Below, piece by piece: positions 33,539-42,036 of a DNA stretch of 64,000 nt. Source of the DNA: Chthonomonas sp. UBA1950 (GTDB lineage Bacteria; Armatimonadota; Fimbriimonadia; Fimbriimonadales; Fimbriimonadaceae). A program made the translations under genes and the position numbers. The notes beneath the pieces were generated by a model that saw only the letters and a program-made list of their open reading frames with translations, was not told the DNA's origin and did no database searches. Position 1 is the first letter of the stretch, and each line of letters starts with the position of its first letter. The stretch spans positions 54,333 through 118,332 of the forward strand of contig DDEQ01000046.1 of NCBI GenBank assembly GCA_002336105.1, given 5' to 3'.

Positions 33539-34927
33539 ATGCTCGCACCGGCAGTCCTCCTCTCCCACTATCTTTCCAATGATATTTCCACGGTAGTAAC
33601 CGAGGCGGCAAAAGGAAAGCTCTTCGTGGGTGGAAGTCTTGCAATTGGCCGAGAGGACCAGATCGAAGTCGCATTCGGAATCGGAAAGACTGCGCTACGC
33701 TCTGGTCGTGAAGTCACCGTTGATGATCGATTCTGTATCGGTTCAGTCTCTAAGGAGTTCACAGCGGCATGCATATTGGTACTTGCCAGTGAAGGGAAAC
33801 TATCCCTAGACGATAAGGTGTCTCGATATCTGCCTTATATCAAGAGCAGTGACCAATTCACAATAAGGCACCTGCTTACTCACACATCGGGATTGCCGAA
33901 TTACTACTATTTAGACTATGTGATGCCTGAAATGGAGAAGCCAGGCGACGCTCGGAAGATTGTCGAGGAATGCGGGGCTCTGCCCCTTGAGTTCGAGCCA
34001 GGCACGAACTATAACTATTCCAATACTGGATTTATGGTTGCTGGGCTAATCGTTGAGAAAGTCTCTAAACAACCCTTGGCTAAGTTCATGAAAGATCGAA
34101 TCTTTTTGCCAGCGGGAATGACGAGCACAACCTTTGAAGCAAGCATCATGAACGCCAAGGGCTTGGTAAAAGGATACGCCACCATCGGTCTTGAACCTCT
34201 TTTTGTCTGTCATGGAGAAGGCCGTAACTGGCTCTTCGGGGCAGGATCTTTGGTCTCAACCGCTTCCGACATCGCCAAGTGGGACCTCGCATTGATGTCT
34301 GGAAAGCTACTGAAGACAGCTTGGTTGAAAGAGATGACCACGCCATATAGACTCAAAAACGGAAAGTCGATTGGCTATGGACTAGGCCTTGTTATTGGTA
34401 GCTACAAGGGCGAACTCGTTTGGCAACACGCTGGAGCGGTGGATGGTTACAACGCACAGAACGTGATGTTTCCAAATCGTAAACTAGCCGTGGTCTACCT
34501 AACCAACACGGGAATCAGCCGAGCTAAGAAAACCGTATGGGCGGCAGCTGGTGGCTACCTCAATTCCACCGCAGAACCGAAGCTCTCTCATGGCGGAACC
34601 GACTTACCGAAGGTCACGGCTAGGGGTCTCTCGCCCGATATTGCAATCCGAATATTGATCAGCCGACTTCAAAAAGGTGAGGAAGTCAGTGACCTACTCA
34701 CCCCCGAATTTGACGGGTATCTCACCCCTCAACGGCGAGCTCGAATCTCCAAGTATTTCAAAACGCTTGGTGGGCTGACCTCCGTTAAAATCACAGAGAT
34801 CAGCGGAAAACGCGGGATGGAAGACGCTAACTATACGCTCGTATTTACCAAAAAGACAGTCAGCGCCGAAACCTATCGAATGCCCGACGGCAAGATCATG
34901 GAGCTTTTCTTTACTCCAGATAACTAG
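33539..34927 (+). CDS. Beta-lactamase class C-like serine hydrolase
   Basis: The 462 residues include the catalytic SxxK (Ser 69-Lys 72, GSVSKEF), YSN in NYNYSNTGFMVAG and a later HAGAVDGYNAQN motif replacing KTG. The C-terminal 110 residues form a separate small domain. This is the esterase/D-aminopeptidase/penicillin-binding-like branch rather than an obvious resistance enzyme. The N-terminal segment MLAPAVLLSHYLS is weakly hydrophobic, so export is uncertain. GATAAT lies 8 nt before the ATG, suggesting a leaderless start. Confidence 0.88.
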   Translation: MLAPAVLLSHYLSNDISTVVTEAAKGKLFVGGSLAIGREDQIEVAFGIGKTALRSGREVTVDDRFCIGSVSKEFTAACILVLASEGKLSLDDKVSRYLPYIKSSDQFTIRHLLTHTSGLPNYYYLDYVMPEMEKPGDARKIVEECGALPLEFEPGTNYNYSNTGFMVAGLIVEKVSKQPLAKFMKDRIFLPAGMTSTTFEASIMNAKGLVKGYATIGLEPLFVCHGEGRNWLFGAGSLVSTASDIAKWDLALMSGKLLKTAWLKEMTTPYRLKNGKSIGYGLGLVIGSYKGELVWQHAGAVDGYNAQNVMFPNRKLAVVYLTNTGISRAKKTVWAAAGGYLNSTAEPKLSHGGTDLPKVTARGLSPDIAIRILISRLQKGEEVSDLLTPEFDGYLTPQRRARISKYFKTLGGLTSVKITEISGKRGMEDANYTLVFTKKTVSAETYRMPDGKIMELFFTPDN

Positions 34928-34933
34928 ACTGGG

Positions 34934-35614
34934 TCACTTTGTGGTCACTTCAAAGGTGAGGATCTGACCCTCAACTCGCCGGTGTTCACAACCAGCCCAA
35001 GTAGATGAAACCTTTTCATCATTTGGAGCAACAACTAAACGAATAGTTGACTTTGGATCATTTAGAGATTTGATCAAAAAAGCTTTCAATTCGGGCTTCA
35101 CTTTAAAAGTGTAGGTATCAGTTTTCTCTTTGCCCTTTTCATCATCTTCTTCAGATTTTTCTCCCTTAAACTCAACAGCTCCCAGCTCATAAAGTGTTCC
35201 TAGCTGCTTAGCTAATCCAAAGGGTAAAGACTTTGTATCAAACTTTAACGGACACAACTTCTCTTCAAGCGGTGTAGTCGTGTCCGTCGAAAAGAAGAAT
35301 TTGACAGAACCTGGCTTTGTGAACCAAGCATTGGTTTGCTTCAAAGAGAGAGAGAGACTACTGATATCAGTTATCTCGGATGAAACCTTGAAATTCTCCG
35401 ATTTATAGTCTGCTACCGCGAAACTTGGTCCCTTTTCACTAGCAGGGCTTGCGGCGTTGAAGAAGATTTTCCCCTGATAACCAGGCCTTGGACCATCTAC
35501 TTGAATCGTCGCGTTTGCATGTGGTTTCGCAGACAACTTTTGGTCGGTGGCGAATACTGAAACACAAAGACTGACTCCAGCGACGATCTGTAGAATACGA
35601 AGGCCCAATTTCAT
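34934..35614 (-). CDS. Secreted protein, unknown, DNRLRE-like features
   Basis: The 226 residues have a signal peptide (about 1-22, LGLRILQIVAGVSLCVSVFA). The mature beta-rich protein has SSLSLSLKQTNAWFTKPGSVKFFFSTDT, a charged insert (EKSEEDDEKGKEKTD) and TFKVKPELKAFLIKSLNDPKSTIRLVVAP...STWAG near the end. The last segment resembles the C-terminal strands of DNRLRE-type domains, but I do not assert it. The stop is 6 bp from the convergent beta-lactamase-like gene. Confidence 0.65.
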   Translation of the reverse strand: MKLGLRILQIVAGVSLCVSVFATDQKLSAKPHANATIQVDGPRPGYQGKIFFNAASPASEKGPSFAVADYKSENFKVSSEITDISSLSLSLKQTNAWFTKPGSVKFFFSTDTTTPLEEKLCPLKFDTKSLPFGLAKQLGTLYELGAVEFKGEKSEEDDEKGKEKTDTYTFKVKPELKAFLIKSLNDPKSTIRLVVAPNDEKVSSTWAGCEHRRVEGQILTFEVTTK

Positions 35615-35879
35615 AAGAACCTAAATTTACTCGATTCCTGCCCGGCCTAGAACCACATATTCAGAACGTTAACCTAGCTCGGTTCTTGCCGCTCTGAATC
35701 CGAAAAGGCTTCCGACCATATCGATCGAAACCCGATGTTCACAGCCCTCAGAAGCAGATGAACACCGTCATAAGCGGAATAAGCCGTTCCAACTAAGGGT
35801 GCAGAAGTTCACCCATCCTGAATTGCTGCACAACCTGCCTTCAGTGGCAATCGGTCATCCCGCGAGCCCCCTGTTGCTA

Positions 35880-36935
35880 CTAACCGGTCTTTTTTCCCGA
35901 TCTTCGAAAGAGCTTTACTAAGGAAACCACGAGTAAAACAAGCATCCCGAGCGCAAGGAGCACATTTGAAATACTAATAGAACTGACTAACTGGCGACCA
36001 GGTTGTCTGTAACCAGGCACAGGAGTTGCAGACATTGCCTGCTCTAGGATGTCAGGGCCACCCTTTGTATAGGTGAACTGTTTCATCGGGTCGGTGCGTA
36101 GGTCCAACACATCTATTTTTTCCCCTGGGATGAGTTCCGCCAGTTCACGCTTATCGACTGAACAAGGAACTCTGGTGAAGACTGTTTGTACCTGAGGGTT
36201 CCCATTTGAATCAAAAAGCCTCTCCAGGGTTATCTTGTATGGAAATGGGTCATTTTCCTTGTTGGGGTACTCCTCATAGGTCCATCGCTCCAAGCCCGAA
36301 ATATCGACAACGGCTAAGTGCCCATTCTTCGCCTCAAATGAGGCTGGGAGATACCGATCATCTTGGGTCGAAACACTTAAGGTTTTGCCTGCTATTTCGC
36401 TTGTCTTAACATCGATGTCAACAAAAGTCTTTATGTCACGAAGCTGAATGGGTAGCAACGGTAGCATAGCATTCGAATCTGCATATGGACTGGCCACGTC
36501 TTTGAGGTTCAGTGCATCACCCCCTAAAAAACCTGTGGTCAGAACATAACCGGTCGTAAAGTACGACCAGCGTTCGACCGTACGGCCGTTTCCAGCACTA
36601 ACTGTTACTAGCGAGTGATCTCGCAGGAAGCTAAACTGGATAGTGTATTTTGATTCTGTTTTTAGCGGGCGCTTTTCTAATGCGGCCAGTGTCTCATCTG
36701 CGTGCTCCTTTGAGATATCGCCCCGAGAAGTCAAGGCTTCGTATTGTTGACGCTTTGCTGCGAGGAACTCAGTTCTTGCTTTTGAGGACTCTGTACGAGT
36801 GGATTCAACTCGATACCGAACAGAGATTTCTGGTGTTGTAAAGCTGAAAACCGGTATATGAAGAATCGGCTCAGACCATCCGCGTCCGATTAATAGAAAG
36901 AGTGCAGCAAGGGCTATTATTCGTACTGTTTTCAT
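35880..36935 (-). CDS. Exported membrane-anchored protein, unknown (last gene of Cys-rich/prepilin operon)
   Basis: The 351 residues have a signal peptide (about 1-21) and a hydrophilic body with a conserved-looking EARTEF/ETLAALEKRPLKTESKYTIQF region. One C-terminal membrane helix (about 322-341, VLLALGMLVLLVVSLV) is followed by a basic tail (FRRSGKKTG). Most of the chain should lie outside the cytosol. It overlaps the thioredoxin-like gene by 4 nt, so translation is coupled. No family recognised. Confidence 0.7.
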   Translation of the reverse strand: MKTVRIIALAALFLLIGRGWSEPILHIPVFSFTTPEISVRYRVESTRTESSKARTEFLAAKRQQYEALTSRGDISKEHADETLAALEKRPLKTESKYTIQFSFLRDHSLVTVSAGNGRTVERWSYFTTGYVLTTGFLGGDALNLKDVASPYADSNAMLPLLPIQLRDIKTFVDIDVKTSEIAGKTLSVSTQDDRYLPASFEAKNGHLAVVDISGLERWTYEEYPNKENDPFPYKITLERLFDSNGNPQVQTVFTRVPCSVDKRELAELIPGEKIDVLDLRTDPMKQFTYTKGGPDILEQAMSATPVPGYRQPGRQLVSSISISNVLLALGMLVLLVVSLVKLFRRSGKKTG

Positions 36936-37543
36936 ATAACTTTATCTAGTAACTCAAAGTCGTAAAGCTGTGAGAGTTGGCCATCACGGACCACGAAAAT
37001 AGTCGGAGTAGCCCTAACATTGAGTTCCTTTGCCAGATGCATGTCCTCCTTAACGAGTTGTTCGGCTGTCTGGTTTTCGTTTCCGAACCTTCTCGCTGCC
37101 TGCTTAGTTAAGCTTGTCATCGTTTCATCACATGGAAGAGCTGCACCAATCACTCTGTGCCACTGCGGCCAATCAGTGTGGCCCTGCCCAGCAGCAGATA
37201 GAATCGCCAAATTGTAGGCGTATGGATGTATACTTTTAAGCGGATAATGGTACAAATATATGGCTACATTCGGGTTTGAAGTATAATACTCGAGACGCCG
37301 AAGTTCTAATTTACATGGACCGCATTGGTAATCGAAAAAGACCAATAGTGAGGTCTGAGCATTGTCAGGCCCTGATAGCTTATGGTTGGACATCAAAAGT
37401 GTACGAACTGGAATCGAAGTAGAAATCGGACTACCTAATGCATTGTTTCCATTTGATCTGGCATACCCGATGGAAAGAATTGCCAGTCCCTTCGCACAAC
37501 AAATCGCCGAAATTCCATATACTGCTTTTTCATTTAGTCGCAT
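36932..37543 (-). CDS. DsbA/thioredoxin-like thiol-disulfide oxidoreductase, membrane-anchored
   Basis: The 203 residues have an N-terminal hydrophobic anchor (about 9-27). A thioredoxin fold with LLVFFDYQCGPCKLELRR (active CGPC), the helical insert typical of DsbA-like proteins (HYPLKSIHPYAYNLAILSAAG) and the cis-Pro loop VRATPTIFVV follow. It catalyses disulfide exchange in exported proteins. It overlaps the prepilin gene by 10 nt and the next gene by 4 nt. The operon also encodes a Cys-rich exported protein, a plausible dedicated substrate (inference). Confidence 0.85.
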   Translation of the reverse strand: MRLNEKAVYGISAICCAKGLAILSIGYARSNGNNALGSPISTSIPVRTLLMSNHKLSGPDNAQTSLLVFFDYQCGPCKLELRRLEYYTSNPNVAIYLYHYPLKSIHPYAYNLAILSAAGQGHTDWPQWHRVIGAALPCDETMTSLTKQAARRFGNENQTAEQLVKEDMHLAKELNVRATPTIFVVRDGQLSQLYDFELLDKVI

Positions 37544-38265
37544 GGGTATTGAGTTGCATCAACAAACCAACATTTCCCACCTAGAACGATGCCACGGCCG
37601 TGATTGATCGTCCCGAAGCCCTTATTGGACACATGGTTGTCGGCAAAGAGGACATTGAAACGAAGTCTTTGTATCAATAAGTTTCGGGTCGATTCCGGCA
37701 TGCTCTCTGTGATAGGTTCTTCGTTCGAGTGCCAGTTCCCAGAACGATCAAAAGAGACAACAGCCTTTGAAACTGAGTTCAATGTGGTGATTGATTTTGC
37801 TGAAAAGTAGAGATCCTCGTTATACCAATAACTCGACTTTGTCGATGCAAACGAAGTCGGTCGCTCGGAGGCTGGGACGGCCAAGAAGTCGAGGTAGTCC
37901 AAACCTCGGTCAGACGGACACTTAAAGATCAGGTGGGACTTTATGTAATTGGAAAGTGTGTGTGTTATCTCAGAAGGTGGGACAACTCGCCATTCTTTAG
38001 GCAACAACCTATCGCCCATGTCGATGATGAATTGTTCAGCCGCACAAGGATAGACGTCATCGCTGTCATTACAGTAAAGACTCAATGCTAGCCCTGTTTG
38101 CCTTAAGTTTGAAGAGCAACTCGATGACAGCGCAGTCCGTTTGGCCGAGACTAATACAGGCTGAAGTAGCCCCGCCAGAATCAGAAGGATCGCAATAACG
38201 ACAAGGATTTCAATAAGCGTGAAACCGATTACCCTTGCGAACCTCTTTCGACACGTAATAACCAT
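37534..38265 (-). CDS. Prepilin-type N-terminal methylation domain protein (DUF1559-like)
   Basis: The 243 residues open with a short basic leader (MVITCRKRFARVIG) and FTLIEILVVIAILLILAGLLQPVL, with cleavage after the Gly. A C-terminal globular part follows with CSSNLRQTGLALSLYCNDSDDVYP, CPSDRG, and FADNHVSN near the end, the D-G-H layout of Armatimonadota/Planctomycetes pilin-like proteins. It should pass through a type IV/II-like pilus system (PilC at 1770). It overlaps the thioredoxin-like gene. Confidence 0.9.
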   Translation of the reverse strand: MVITCRKRFARVIGFTLIEILVVIAILLILAGLLQPVLVSAKRTALSSSCSSNLRQTGLALSLYCNDSDDVYPCAAEQFIIDMGDRLLPKEWRVVPPSEITHTLSNYIKSHLIFKCPSDRGLDYLDFLAVPASERPTSFASTKSSYWYNEDLYFSAKSITTLNSVSKAVVSFDRSGNWHSNEEPITESMPESTRNLLIQRLRFNVLFADNHVSNKGFGTINHGRGIVLGGKCWFVDATQYPCD

Positions 38266-38305
38266 AGGCCTAGATTTTCTTCTCCGAAGGAGGGGAGCCC
38301 TTCCC

Positions 38306-38677
38306 CTAGGGAGTTGTCGGGGTTTGTGGAGTCAAACACTGTCCGCCGTTAATTCCTTTCTCTTGATTATCCGGTGTAACTACTTCCTGAAGTTCACAAG
38401 TACAATTGCCACTGACAGTGGCAGGGTGGTAGATGCGATAAGAAATCGGATTAGTCATAGGCGCAGGAGTGCACGCAGTAGTCTGCTGAAATGGGGCAGC
38501 GCAACCGCCATTAGCCCAGCCCTCGTCTTCACAATAGTAAGACTGATAAAACGGTACCGACCATCCTGGTTGGCACGACAAAGAAGTTCTTATTATAGGA
38601 TGAGCCGGATAACCGGTACCACATAACGGTGCAGCAAAGCTCAAAGATAATAAGACCCCACTCGCTGCAAGAATCAT
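38306..38677 (-). CDS. Small cysteine-rich secreted protein
   Basis: The 123 residues have a weak signal peptide (residues 1-16, ILAASGVLLSLSFAA; no basic N-region). The mature part of about 105 residues contains eight cysteines (LCGTG, LSCQPG, YYCEDE, GGCAAP, TACTP, NCTCEL, GQCLTP) and many Pro/Thr/Gly. Such density implies disulfides. It is the first gene of the operon with a prepilin and a CGPC oxidoreductase. There is no Shine-Dalgarno and the start is the only ATG available. Function unknown. Confidence 0.5.
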   Translation of the reverse strand: MILAASGVLLSLSFAAPLCGTGYPAHPIIRTSLSCQPGWSVPFYQSYYCEDEGWANGGCAAPFQQTTACTPAPMTNPISYRIYHPATVSGNCTCELQEVVTPDNQEKGINGGQCLTPQTPTTP

Positions 38678-39124
38678 TAAGTGTCGAAGGTTTTATTTCT
38701 CACATATTTACTTTATCATAAACCTGAATTTCTGCCAACGTCAAAAGTTGTTTTCGTTACTCTAAGTCCCTCTTTTGAAGACGTTCTCTATATATTGTCG
38801 AATAGAAAAAGGGGAGGCTAGGACCGCTTATGGTAGATATCTATAGTTCATTTGTCAGCAATGTGCACATTCTTCCGATAACTTGAGAGGATAGGCATTT
38901 TCCGGCATAGTTATCTCAATATGATGAGGATGCTGGTAGTTGAAGGAAGGGACATGCTGAAAGACTTTGTCAGCGCAATGCCCCGGGAAAGCAATCTACA
39001 TGTCCCTGGTCTTCATTTGGGACCCAAACAGTAAGCAAATCGAGATCTCCGATGTTCAGCGGCGCTTTTCCCACTGAAACGGGAAAATTTAAGGCAAAGA
39101 CTGAATGGAAAGCTTAGGATACAG
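38678..39124. other. Gene-free region with a hairpin near 38948-39007
   Basis: No supported coding frame is seen in about 450 bp. A 9-bp perfect inverted repeat (AGGGACATG 38948-38956, CATGTCCCT 38999-39007) encloses a region with CTGA/TCAG pairing. TTTGGGACCCAAA follows near 39016 and TTTTCCC...GGGAAAA near 39065. This could be a small RNA, but no known family (SRP, 6S, tmRNA, RNase P) fits the sequence signatures I know. Confidence 0.4.
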
Positions 39125-39127
39125 TGG

Positions 39128-39200
39128 TGGGCCCGGAGGGGTTCGAACCCTCGACCAAGCGGTTATGAGCCGCGTGCTCTAACCACTGAGCTACGGGCCC
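39128..39200 (-). tRNA. tRNA with anticodon CAT, probably tRNA-Ile2 (lysidine-modified) or elongator Met
   Basis: The 73-nt cloverleaf is complete on the minus strand. It has acceptor GGGCCCG/CGGGCCC, a D-arm GCTC...GAGC, an anticodon loop CTCATAA, a T-arm GAGGG-TTCGAAC-CCCTC, and the encoded CCA in 39125-39127. Acceptor pairs 4 and 5 are C-G, the identity elements of TilS substrates, which favours Ile2 over Met. The initiator tRNA is separate (63980). Confidence 0.9.
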
Positions 39201-39228
39201 GAGCGATCCCTATAATACCGGCAAACAA

Positions 39229-40437
39229 TCAGTTTCGGACGACCTTTACCTCACCATTCGCGATGTTTCCCTCGATAACAGACTTTTGCACTTCGCCACC
39301 GAGCTTAATGTGAGCCCCGTCTTGTCGAAACTCGCAACCACGAACAAGCAACTTTCCCGAACGTGCATCGATCGCTGGATGATCAGATTTCCATTGAACG
39401 AAGGTGCAATCAGAGAAACCGACGGTTCCGTTCCCTTCTAGAATGGCGACTTGATTACAAGGCCCCCAGAAGGCGCAGTTTGAGAACCTAACCGAACCCT
39501 TGTTCCCGCTGGTGACCTTCACCATGGTCGGGTCTGGACCATGAAACGACACGAACTCCCCGTTAGTAATCAATAACCCAAACGGAGCGCTTGCATCGAC
39601 TTGGATCGCTGTGAAACAGTCGTCAGCACCGATCCCGAGAAAGTTTCCATTGCAATTCCCATTCTTGCTCTCGATAAACCTATAGCCAATGTTGTAGCCA
39701 AAGCAAAACGTGTTGAGAACGTATTCCCAGTCCGCCCTACCAAATACGAAAGCCTCTCCGTGCTCCTGCTGCCAAGCAAACAGCTTCTTCTCCATGCTCC
39801 ACCACGGGTTGAAATGAACGTTCTCGATGCGGCCAATGTCGTAAATCGCGTCGGTAAGGATTCCACGTCGAAGAGGTTGACCCTGAACATTTCGAATGAG
39901 ATGCCGCTCATTTTGAGTCGCATCGATTCCGTTATATGGGTTCAAAAGCTCCACATCAACGACTGCCGGGTTCTTACCTCGCATCGCGATTGCATATGGG
40001 TAGGGTTGAGGAATGTCATCCCGTTTCTGATCTGGATAGAAAATAACGACTCCTTTGAGGGTGCTATTCGTATTCAAAGTGAGAAACGCTCCGTCTTCTT
40101 TGCCTTCTCCGAACTTGACGAGGAATGTTGTTCCATCGTCGGTCGGTTTCGGCAACCCGACATCACGTAAACCATTGTGTGCCGGAACCGAGGTCCATGA
40201 ACCTCGAATTGTCACTGAACTCGGCACAGAAATCGGAGATCTAAAAACGTAGTTCCCTGGAGGAACGTACACGGTCAACCCCTTTCTCTCGGCTGCCTCT
40301 TTCATCGCGGCAGAAAAAGCTGCCGAATCATCCTTGATCCCATCGCCCTTTGCCCCAAACGCCTTCACATTGAGTTCCTGAGCATGAATCAAAGATGTGA
40401 ATCCGAGTATTAGCAACGCTGCTGAAAGAACCTTCAT
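39229..40437 (-). CDS. Pectate-lyase-like (Pectate_lyase_3 / right-handed beta-helix) secreted protein
   Basis: The ATG at 40437 follows GGGGTG; a longer frame to 40455 is less likely. The 402 residues begin with a signal peptide (about 1-19, MKVLSAALLILGFTSLIHA). ELNVKAFGAKGDGIKDDSAAFSAAMKEAAE, the opening of Pectate_lyase_3/GH28-like proteins, follows. Repeated beta-helix rungs are then seen (GDDCFTAIQVD, LLITNGEF, VRFSNCAFWGP, VGFSDCTF, LLVRGCEF). The likely substrate is a polysaccharide, but this family also contains structural helices, so activity is not assured. Confidence 0.85.
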   Translation of the reverse strand: MKVLSAALLILGFTSLIHAQELNVKAFGAKGDGIKDDSAAFSAAMKEAAERKGLTVYVPPGNYVFRSPISVPSSVTIRGSWTSVPAHNGLRDVGLPKPTDDGTTFLVKFGEGKEDGAFLTLNTNSTLKGVVIFYPDQKRDDIPQPYPYAIAMRGKNPAVVDVELLNPYNGIDATQNERHLIRNVQGQPLRRGILTDAIYDIGRIENVHFNPWWSMEKKLFAWQQEHGEAFVFGRADWEYVLNTFCFGYNIGYRFIESKNGNCNGNFLGIGADDCFTAIQVDASAPFGLLITNGEFVSFHGPDPTMVKVTSGNKGSVRFSNCAFWGPCNQVAILEGNGTVGFSDCTFVQWKSDHPAIDARSGKLLVRGCEFRQDGAHIKLGGEVQKSVIEGNIANGEVKVVRN

Positions 40438-40565
40438 TTCACCCCAATATGCCACAGTCCCAATTACTGCGCAAGTAGTGTAGACAACACTGTTAGTAAT
40501 AGTATAGTTTCAGGCGTTTACCTATAAATTTCACATATTTTATCCAATAATTTTTCTACTTCGAT

Positions 40566-40796
40566 ATGGTTCCTCCTGCAACACACCCGTGCTTCCGAGC
40601 CTTATTGTTTGACGAAAAACAACTTACGCTTAGTTGTCTCGGCTTAAAGATTCTTGTTGGCCGTACACGACTCTCGATTAAGTCCGATTCCTCTTCATCT
40701 AACCTCGAAAGGCAAATCGGATCACTCCACGAATTTCTTGTAAAGAACGAGCAAATTGCTCGTGACGACATCCAGCGGATCATGGCGAGTTATTAA
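40566..40796 (+). CDS. Small protein directly upstream of the FIST-like gene
   Basis: The 76 residues end exactly at the base before the next ATG (TAA then ATG), so translational coupling is likely. The sequence LKILVGRTRLSIKSDSSSSNLERQIGSLHEFLVKNEQIARDDIQRIMASY predicts a helix in its second half; no family is recognised. It has no signal peptide. The small size limits confidence, but the tight spacing supports a real gene. Confidence 0.5.
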   Translation: MVPPATHPCFRALLFDEKQLTLSCLGLKILVGRTRLSIKSDSSSSNLERQIGSLHEFLVKNEQIARDDIQRIMASY

Positions 40797-41786
40797 ATGT
40801 TAAACAACGTTCTCTGTACAATAGAGCAGGCAACTGACCTCATCAACCAAGGCAACGCCCTTTTGTTTGCTGGTTCATATCAGTCGCTTCAGTTGCTCCC
40901 CCAAGGCACCTGGATCGGAGGAACGATCCCCTACTTCATTAGCCAAGACGGTGGAACCTACAGCGATGATCGAGTGTTTGTCACAAGCTTGCCTGCTAAC
41001 CAAGACCTCTGTACGGCTAAAGCTTATGATTGCAAGAATATTTCAAACATCGTGACTGATGGCCCTCAAAACACTTTAACGGTCCTAATCGTCCCCGGAT
41101 TCTCAGAAGTCCATCGAGTTTATGCAGAAGGGGCACCGTCGTTTCCCGACATGTATATGCGACCGATTGTGGGTTGGATTTCTGGCGTTGCTGTTGAGAA
41201 AATTGGGAAGGACAAACCTCACGTGTTTCTCGGGACGACTGGCGAATGCTTCTCAGATGTCGCGGTGGCCATGCACGTTCCTTTCGAGGATCACAAGTTG
41301 CCAAAAATAGATATTATTAACCTTTTTAAGCAGGGCGAAGGGCCAAAGATTACGTTCTCGTCGACAGGCTTCGAGGCGTCAAATTGCTCAATCAACGGGC
41401 ATGAAACAAACTTAGCCAACTATATCTTAGATAATGATCTCGATATTCGTCTTCCGCTCGTTACAGATCTTGGAGGCGCGATGATCAATACGAGCATCGC
41501 AAGCACCGATGCCGAGTCTGGCGTAGTAAAATTCTATGCCCCGGTTTTCCCCGGAATTGAGTATCGCTTCGCCGACTCCGTCGGTGACTACGCCACAACG
41601 TTTAAAGACTACATGCCGTCCGAAGCGAAGCCAATCTTCTCGTGTAACTGTATTCTTAACTACCTTTACGGAAACCTTGAAGGTAAACAGACTGGTCAAG
41701 CGAGAGGCCCAGTTACGTTTGGTGAGATTGCGTATCAGCTTCTCAACCAAACGATGGTCTATGTCGAGCTAGATCAAGCGGCATGA
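40797..41786 (+). CDS. FIST-domain-like protein
   Basis: The 329 residues have an N-terminal half with FAGSYQSLQLLPQGTWIGGTIPYFI and GVAVEKIGKDKPHVFLGTTGECFSD. The C-terminal half has FSCNCILNYLYGNLEG followed by GPVTFGEIAYQLLNQTMVYV. The last arrangement (Cys-rich strand, GEIA, N-Q-T) resembles the FIST C domain, a sensor module for small ligands. No signal peptide or output domain is present. It lies directly after a 76-residue protein; the pair may act together. The overall family assignment is tentative. Confidence 0.5.
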   Translation: MLNNVLCTIEQATDLINQGNALLFAGSYQSLQLLPQGTWIGGTIPYFISQDGGTYSDDRVFVTSLPANQDLCTAKAYDCKNISNIVTDGPQNTLTVLIVPGFSEVHRVYAEGAPSFPDMYMRPIVGWISGVAVEKIGKDKPHVFLGTTGECFSDVAVAMHVPFEDHKLPKIDIINLFKQGEGPKITFSSTGFEASNCSINGHETNLANYILDNDLDIRLPLVTDLGGAMINTSIASTDAESGVVKFYAPVFPGIEYRFADSVGDYATTFKDYMPSEAKPIFSCNCILNYLYGNLEGKQTGQARGPVTFGEIAYQLLNQTMVYVELDQAA

Positions 41787-41805
41787 ACCCTCAGATCTAA
41801 GTAAT

Positions 41806-41847
41806 ACGTATGCCTAGGAGACGAATATTCCCTTCCTAGGCATACGT
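41806..41847 (+). terminator. Perfect 14-bp hairpin downstream of the FIST-like gene
   Basis: ACGTATGCCTAGGA (41806-41819) and TCCTAGGCATACGT (41834-41847) pair fully around a 14-nt loop containing GAATATTC. TGTATTTGGTTT follows, only modestly T-rich, so a terminator is the likeliest but not certain role. Confidence 0.55.
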
Positions 41848-42036
41848 TGTATTTGGTTTACTGCCCTATCATGCTGATTCCTTTCATTTCTAATTTGAAC
41901 CATCGACCTCACAAAGCACGTCGAAGAATAAGTCAACTCCTTGTCAATTTGCCTTGACATGTGGCGAATACCATGGGAGAATAGACTGGCCGCTGGGTTT
42001 TGGGCGGTTGCCTTTGGGTTTTGTTGAGGAAGCAAT

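Noticed and set aside
33539..34927. Antibiotic-resistance beta-lactamase
   Set aside because: The KTG motif is replaced and the protein has an extra C-terminal domain; it fits the broad serine hydrolase group.
38948..39007. SRP RNA candidate
   Set aside because: The conserved GGAA/GNAR-loop and internal-loop bases of bacterial SRP RNA are not found.
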